NCBI GenBank assembly: GCA_022385805.1
Contig: MU277677.1
Location: forward strand, 501,236-565,235
Reading direction: 5' to 3'
DNA length: 64,000 nucleotides
Source of the DNA: Pilatotrama ljubarskyi
Lineage: Eukaryota; Basidiomycota; Agaricomycetes; Polyporales; Polyporaceae
Shown here piece after piece: positions 60,457 to 64,000 of the stretch. How positions within the stretch are numbered: the stretch's first letter is position 1; every line of letters begins with the position of its first letter. Both the position numbers and the translations under genes were made by a program. Below the pieces are notes generated by a model. The model ran no database searches. It saw only the letters and a program-made list of their open reading frames with translations, and was not told the DNA's origin.

Positions 60457-60922
60457 GGAGAGCGGGGGTGCATGTGCTCAGCGGAGCGGGCGAGCGGATC
60501 CGTTTCGTGAGAAGGCGTGGGCTACGAGCTCAGCTTCCCTCGGAGGCGGATGCGCTCGGATGTGTAAGCAGTGCTGGCCTTGAATAAGGATTGGCCACAT
60601 TTTCTGCGAGGCCGCCCTAGGCTTCATGGCGGTCTGCTTTACGTCCGTCCGTCCGTCCTCTGGGCCCGACTTCACCTGGTCTGCGAGACACGGTCCGGTT
60701 CTTCCGACCAGAGACACGAGAGAGGCGCCTGCGGTAGCCGTTACACTATGTGACGTCTGTGTGACCTGGCTGTGACCGAGGAGCTCTCGTGTGTGGCGCG
60801 GCGTCTGGAGAGTCTCGTCTGTTCTTTCTTCCAGCTCGTGCGGCACCCTCTGCTGCTCTCAGCCGTGCTCTTTGTCTTTTGGCACCCACCGATTATCTGT
60901 TCACCTATAAAGCTTTTTCACC
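60457..60922. other. Intergenic region before a BTB gene
   Basis: It holds the NTAQ1 3' end and the promoter and leader of the BTB gene. TATAAAG at 60906-60912 lies only 10 bases before the start codon, too close to be its TATA box. Confidence 0.4.
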
Positions 60923-62613
60923 ATGTCGACCATGATCAACGGACATGGCGGACCCAGCAACGGCGCGGCGGCGTCGGGTGTGGAGGACGGATACGCGAAT
61001 CATACTGGCTCCTCTACCAGCGCGGGCGCACCTATCGCCAACGGATACGCGCAGTGAGTACTCGCCTTGCTTTGTGCAGTCGCTGGAACGGAAGAGCGGA
61101 GTGCGTGCGCGTCGACGTCTTCCTGCTGCCCTCGAGGAGCGACGCGTGAGAGCGTGCTGTATCTTGGAGCGCATGACGTGCGTACCGTACCACTTACCGC
61201 GACAGATGTATGCAACATCCGAAGTGGTGGGATGTGGTCTCAGAGATCACCTCGTTGACGCGACGGGCCTGACTTTCTTGGACGAGCGACGTTTTTCCTC
61301 TCCGCTGCTGCGGCGTCTATCTAGCGCGTCTTGTTCGCAGATGTGATGATCTGTCGCTCTGAACGGGCTGCTGATTGAGCGGGCACGATCATACTGACTC
61401 AGCGCAACGTGACAGACCAGCATCTCTCTATCAGGTGCACAACGAGGACATCGTGAACCATCTGTACCAATCCGGCTTCCAGACTGGAGTACGTGTCATA
61501 TGTCGTGTCTTCCTTGTTTATGCATCCTGACTTGACCCTCTAGAACTACGCAGACACATTACTAGTACGTTGCGCGCGCTTACATCCTCTACCAAATCAA
61601 TCCCTGACATTCATATAGCATGTCCGCACGACTGTATATCGACTACACGCCCTCATCTTGTCGAGGTCGCCATACCTTGCGCACTTGATGTCCACGTCTC
61701 CACAAACTGGTAGCCAACACCTAATCTACGTTAATCTCGATCACGAACCAGAGGTGACGGACGAGGTGAGTGTTCGGGAAGCAGATTCTTTCTTTTGACA
61801 GGTCCGCTGACCATGTCCGCCACAGGGCTTCCATCATGGTGAGCGAGCACATGCGGTGACGATTGGCTGCGGTGCTGATTTCTCCTCCCAGCTCTCGCGT
61901 ACCTCTACTCTGGCGCAGCCCTTGCCAACATTCGCCCTGAAAATGCACGCGGCGTCCTCGCTGCCGCTTGTCTGCTAGGCCGCATGGACGATCTCTGCAA
62001 CTATGCGTACGAGATTTGCCGACAATCAATCAGCCTCGACACCCTGCCGTCATGGCTGGAATTTGTCGACTCCATGCCCATCCCGTCAGACGGCTCGTCT
62101 ACGCCAGTTGTCGACCAGCCTCAGCACTCACGTACGGCGGTCTTCGGGCCGTACGCACAGCGGCTACGCGAAGACATCTTCAACTTCCTCGTCGTGACGC
62201 TACCGAACCTGGTCAACTATGGGGGCCAGGCGACGCCGACGACGCCGCTACCGGAGGGCTCAAGCCAGCACTCGGACGCGGGACGCGAGACGCTGATACA
62301 GGTGTTTGCGCGTGTTCCGTTTGACCTGTTCAAGGCTGCGATCGAGTCGCCGACGTTCCAGCTCGGTCAGTGGCTTTTGCCTCCGATACATGCGCTGGCT
62401 TTGTTCTGACATGTGCTACTTATTGTAGGGTCGGTACACTCGCGCTTCAAATTCGCAAAAGACGCCATCGAGCTGCGCAAGCAAGGCGTCGCGCGGGGCA
62501 CGGGCGCGGAGGAGACGGTGGTGCTCGCGTTCGGCGGGAACACGAGCCAGTCGGGCGGCGTGCTCGTCACGCGCAAGTTGCGCAGGCGACAGCTCTGGAA
62601 GGTGAACTCGTGA
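60923..62613 (+). CDS. BTB/POZ-domain protein
   Basis: About seven exons encode roughly 390 residues. A Gly/Asn/Ser-rich N-terminus (MSTMINGHGGPSNGAAASG) precedes the BTB fold: SLYQVHNEDIVNHLYQSGFQ, NYADTLLHVRTTVYRLHALI, LSRSPYLAHLM, then the linker EVTDEGFHHALAYLYSGAAL. A BACK-like helical part follows (NARGVLAAACLLGRMDDLCN, YAYEICRQSISLDTLPSWLE). The protein closes with LFKAAIESPTFQLG, FKFAKDAIELRKQGVARGTG and RRRQLWKVNS. One exon (61544-61564) is only 21 bases. The build resembles fungal BTB proteins distantly related to germ-cell-less, but the function cannot be stated. The start is the first ATG in the exon carrying the Gly-rich lead. Confidence 0.82.
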
Positions 62614-63091
62614 GCAGAGCGTAACGGTGGAAAAGATGTAGGAGCGGCAAGTTCCTTGTGTTATAGTGCGGGCTCTGCGTCTGCGTCTCTCCTGCTGCTG
62701 CTGCTGCTGCTGCTGTGTTTGTGCTCTTGTGTGTCTATCTTGCATTGTCGTCGTAGTAATCGTGCCCCCCTTGTTGTGTCCATAGGATAGTGAGCGATAT
62801 TCTATACAGTATCACTTTGCATACGGCTGAACCGTCTCTGCCACCACGAGTGTGCTGTGCCCTCGTTGAGAATAGGCCGAATGTTGCAGCATGTCTCTGG
62901 CAATCCGTGGCCGAGGGAGGACATACAACTGCACAGCTTTGCTCGATAACAAGGATAGCGAACTTGAAGACCTGCTAAATGGCGACGGGGTCACGGGGCG
63001 TGACCGAGGCGGAATTGATTGGGCGCTCCGCCGCGTTGTGGCACACGCTCCCGCCGTCATCGGCCTCTCAGCGTCGGCCGCATCAACGACG
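62614..63091. other. Intergenic region before the EI24-like gene
   Basis: Besides the CTG repeat this stretch holds the BTB 3' end and the EI24-like leader. The frame of the EI24-like protein stays open upstream to about 62891, but no convincing earlier start was found. Confidence 0.4.
62692..62715 (+). repeat. (CTG)8 microsatellite downstream of the BTB gene
   Basis: Eight perfect CTG triplets lie about 80 bases after the BTB stop codon, probably in its 3' untranslated region. They are a likely site of length variation. Confidence 0.85.
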
Positions 63092-64000
63092 ATGTCGAGG
63101 CCTGGCAGACACATACGCCCACAATACTCACCATCATCGCCCTCGGAAGCATCCTTCTCCTCTGCTCCTCAATACGTCTCGTCGCGGTCCTCGTACCCTA
63201 CGTTCCTGTCTCTGCAGGAGACAGCTTGGCTGCAGCTGACATGCGCGGGGCGCGGGCTGCTGGATGCCTTCCGATGGGACACGGTTATCAAGCTAGTAGC
63301 GAGGTGCGTACGCGTGTACTAGGGGTATGTTTACTTCTTATGGATTCCCGTCCGATAGCGACTCAGAGATACGCTCTAACGTGTTCAAGTCCCTCGTGCT
63401 CAATACCGTCTCGCTGGTGTCTGTCTACTTCTTTGACTGGCTCCTCCTCCCGCTAGCCCAAGGGCAGCAGAAGTGGTTCCACCGCAATCTCGGTTGGTTC
63501 TACCAAGTGCTCTGGCTGCTACCGGTCGTGGGCATATCTTTCTACCTGAACGTAAGTCGCCGTTTGCGTGAATCTGGTTCCCCCTCGATCCCAAGGGCTG
63601 CACGCACTATGATGAGCACATCGTTGCCGTTAGCATAGGGCGGACAACATTTGTCTCGCCCGGTGATGGTTTCATTGTTCTATCTCTGACAGTGCGGAAA
63701 TGGGGGCGGCGTCAAAGCCTAACTGGGCGCGCCGCACTCTTGCAGTCCGTTGCCAGGAGTCGTTCATGCACTCATCATCTCTCACGATCGCTGTAGAGCT
63801 CATGGTGCACGCTCATAGCCAAACGCACCTTCACCCTACAACATGGCAGCCGCGCCGCAGCACAGCCGCCATCGACTTATAGCGGCATGCTCAACGCGCT
63901 CGCGACCTCCGCGTACCGCGCCGTCATGGTGTTCACGTCTGTTGTGGTGTCTTTCGCACTCGCGTACATACCATATGTTGGACCGGCCGCGGGCTTTATC
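63092..64000 (+). CDS. EI24-like multi-pass membrane protein, 5' part only
   Basis: Three exons are visible: 63092 to about 63302, about 63359-63551 and 63797 to the window end. The N-terminus is Ser/Pro-rich and basic (MSRPGRHIRPQYSPSSPSE), then LLDAFRWDTVIKLVA. Exon 2 gives SNVFKSLVLNTVSLVSVYFF, DWLLLPLAQG and LGWFYQVLWLLPVVGISFYL. Exon 3 gives WCTLIAKRTFTLQHGSRAAA and AYRAVMVFTSVVVSFALAYI, PYVGPAAGFI. This hydrophobic pattern matches fungal EI24-domain proteins, ER membrane proteins tied to autophagy and stress in animals; the fungal role is not established. The second intron (63552-63796) is long at 245 bases because nearer acceptors give stops. The C-terminal half lies outside the window. 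Confidence 0.8.

Noticed and set aside
60906..60912. TATAAAG as the TATA box of the BTB gene
   Set aside because: It lies 10 bases before the start codon, so transcription directed by it would begin inside the coding region.

Overview
The window looks like nuclear DNA of a filamentous basidiomycete, most likely an Agaricomycete and perhaps a polypore. Genes are cut by many introns of about 50-65 bases with GTRNGT...YAG borders. Coding DNA is GC-rich, intergenic leaders are CT-rich, and the gene set is fungal (Shr3, LETM1, Pol5, Msh3, Srv2/CAP). The polypore placement is inference. No rRNA, convincing tRNA, CRISPR or full-length transposon was seen.

Layout. 0.4-8.1 kb: the amino-acid-permease chaperone Shr3 (+), histone H1 (-), then three + genes: the LYR-motif complex III assembly factor Mzm1, a mitochondrial class-I release-factor-like protein only 58 bases behind it, and cyclase-associated protein. 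8.7-15.7 kb: a PhoD-like phosphatase with tiny exons, converging on the COMPASS subunit Ash2/Bre2 (-), which diverges from a UBE2L3-like ubiquitin-conjugating enzyme (+). 15.7-20.6 kb: gene-poor, with one small GPI-anchored secreted protein (+). 20.6-26.7 kb: a very large disordered protein (+) and a small unknown (-). 26.7-30.7 kb: no supportable gene. 30.7-39.0 kb: an O-fucosyltransferase-like enzyme (+), a BTB protein (-), LETM1 (-) and an ALKBH1-type AlkB dioxygenase (+).

39.0-43.8 kb: an accessory block with an array of diverged short hairpin repeats, a foldback MITE-like element inserted in it, and a second, two-module paralogue of the GPI-anchored protein (-). 43.8-54.4 kb is compact: a small unknown and ATP12 (-) lie 54 bases apart, ATP12 diverges from MSH3 (+) across about 216 bases, and MSH3 and POL5 (-) share the same CTAG as stop codon. 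54.4-58.0 kb is gene-poor with one candidate small basic secreted protein. 58.0-64.0 kb holds a small proline-rich protein, the N-terminal glutamine amidase NTAQ1, a BTB protein, and an EI24-like membrane protein that runs off the end.

Functional themes. Several genes serve mitochondria (MZM1, the release factor, LETM1, ATP12, possibly ALKBH1). Others serve DNA and chromatin (H1, Ash2, MSH3, Pol5) and protein turnover (the E2, NTAQ1). These are housekeeping functions placed side by side, not an evident cluster. The least explained material is the hairpin array with its inserted element at 39.5-41.4 kb, together with the two related GPI proteins in the two gene-poor blocks. Exon structures were read by eye from splice signals and family similarity; no database search was run.
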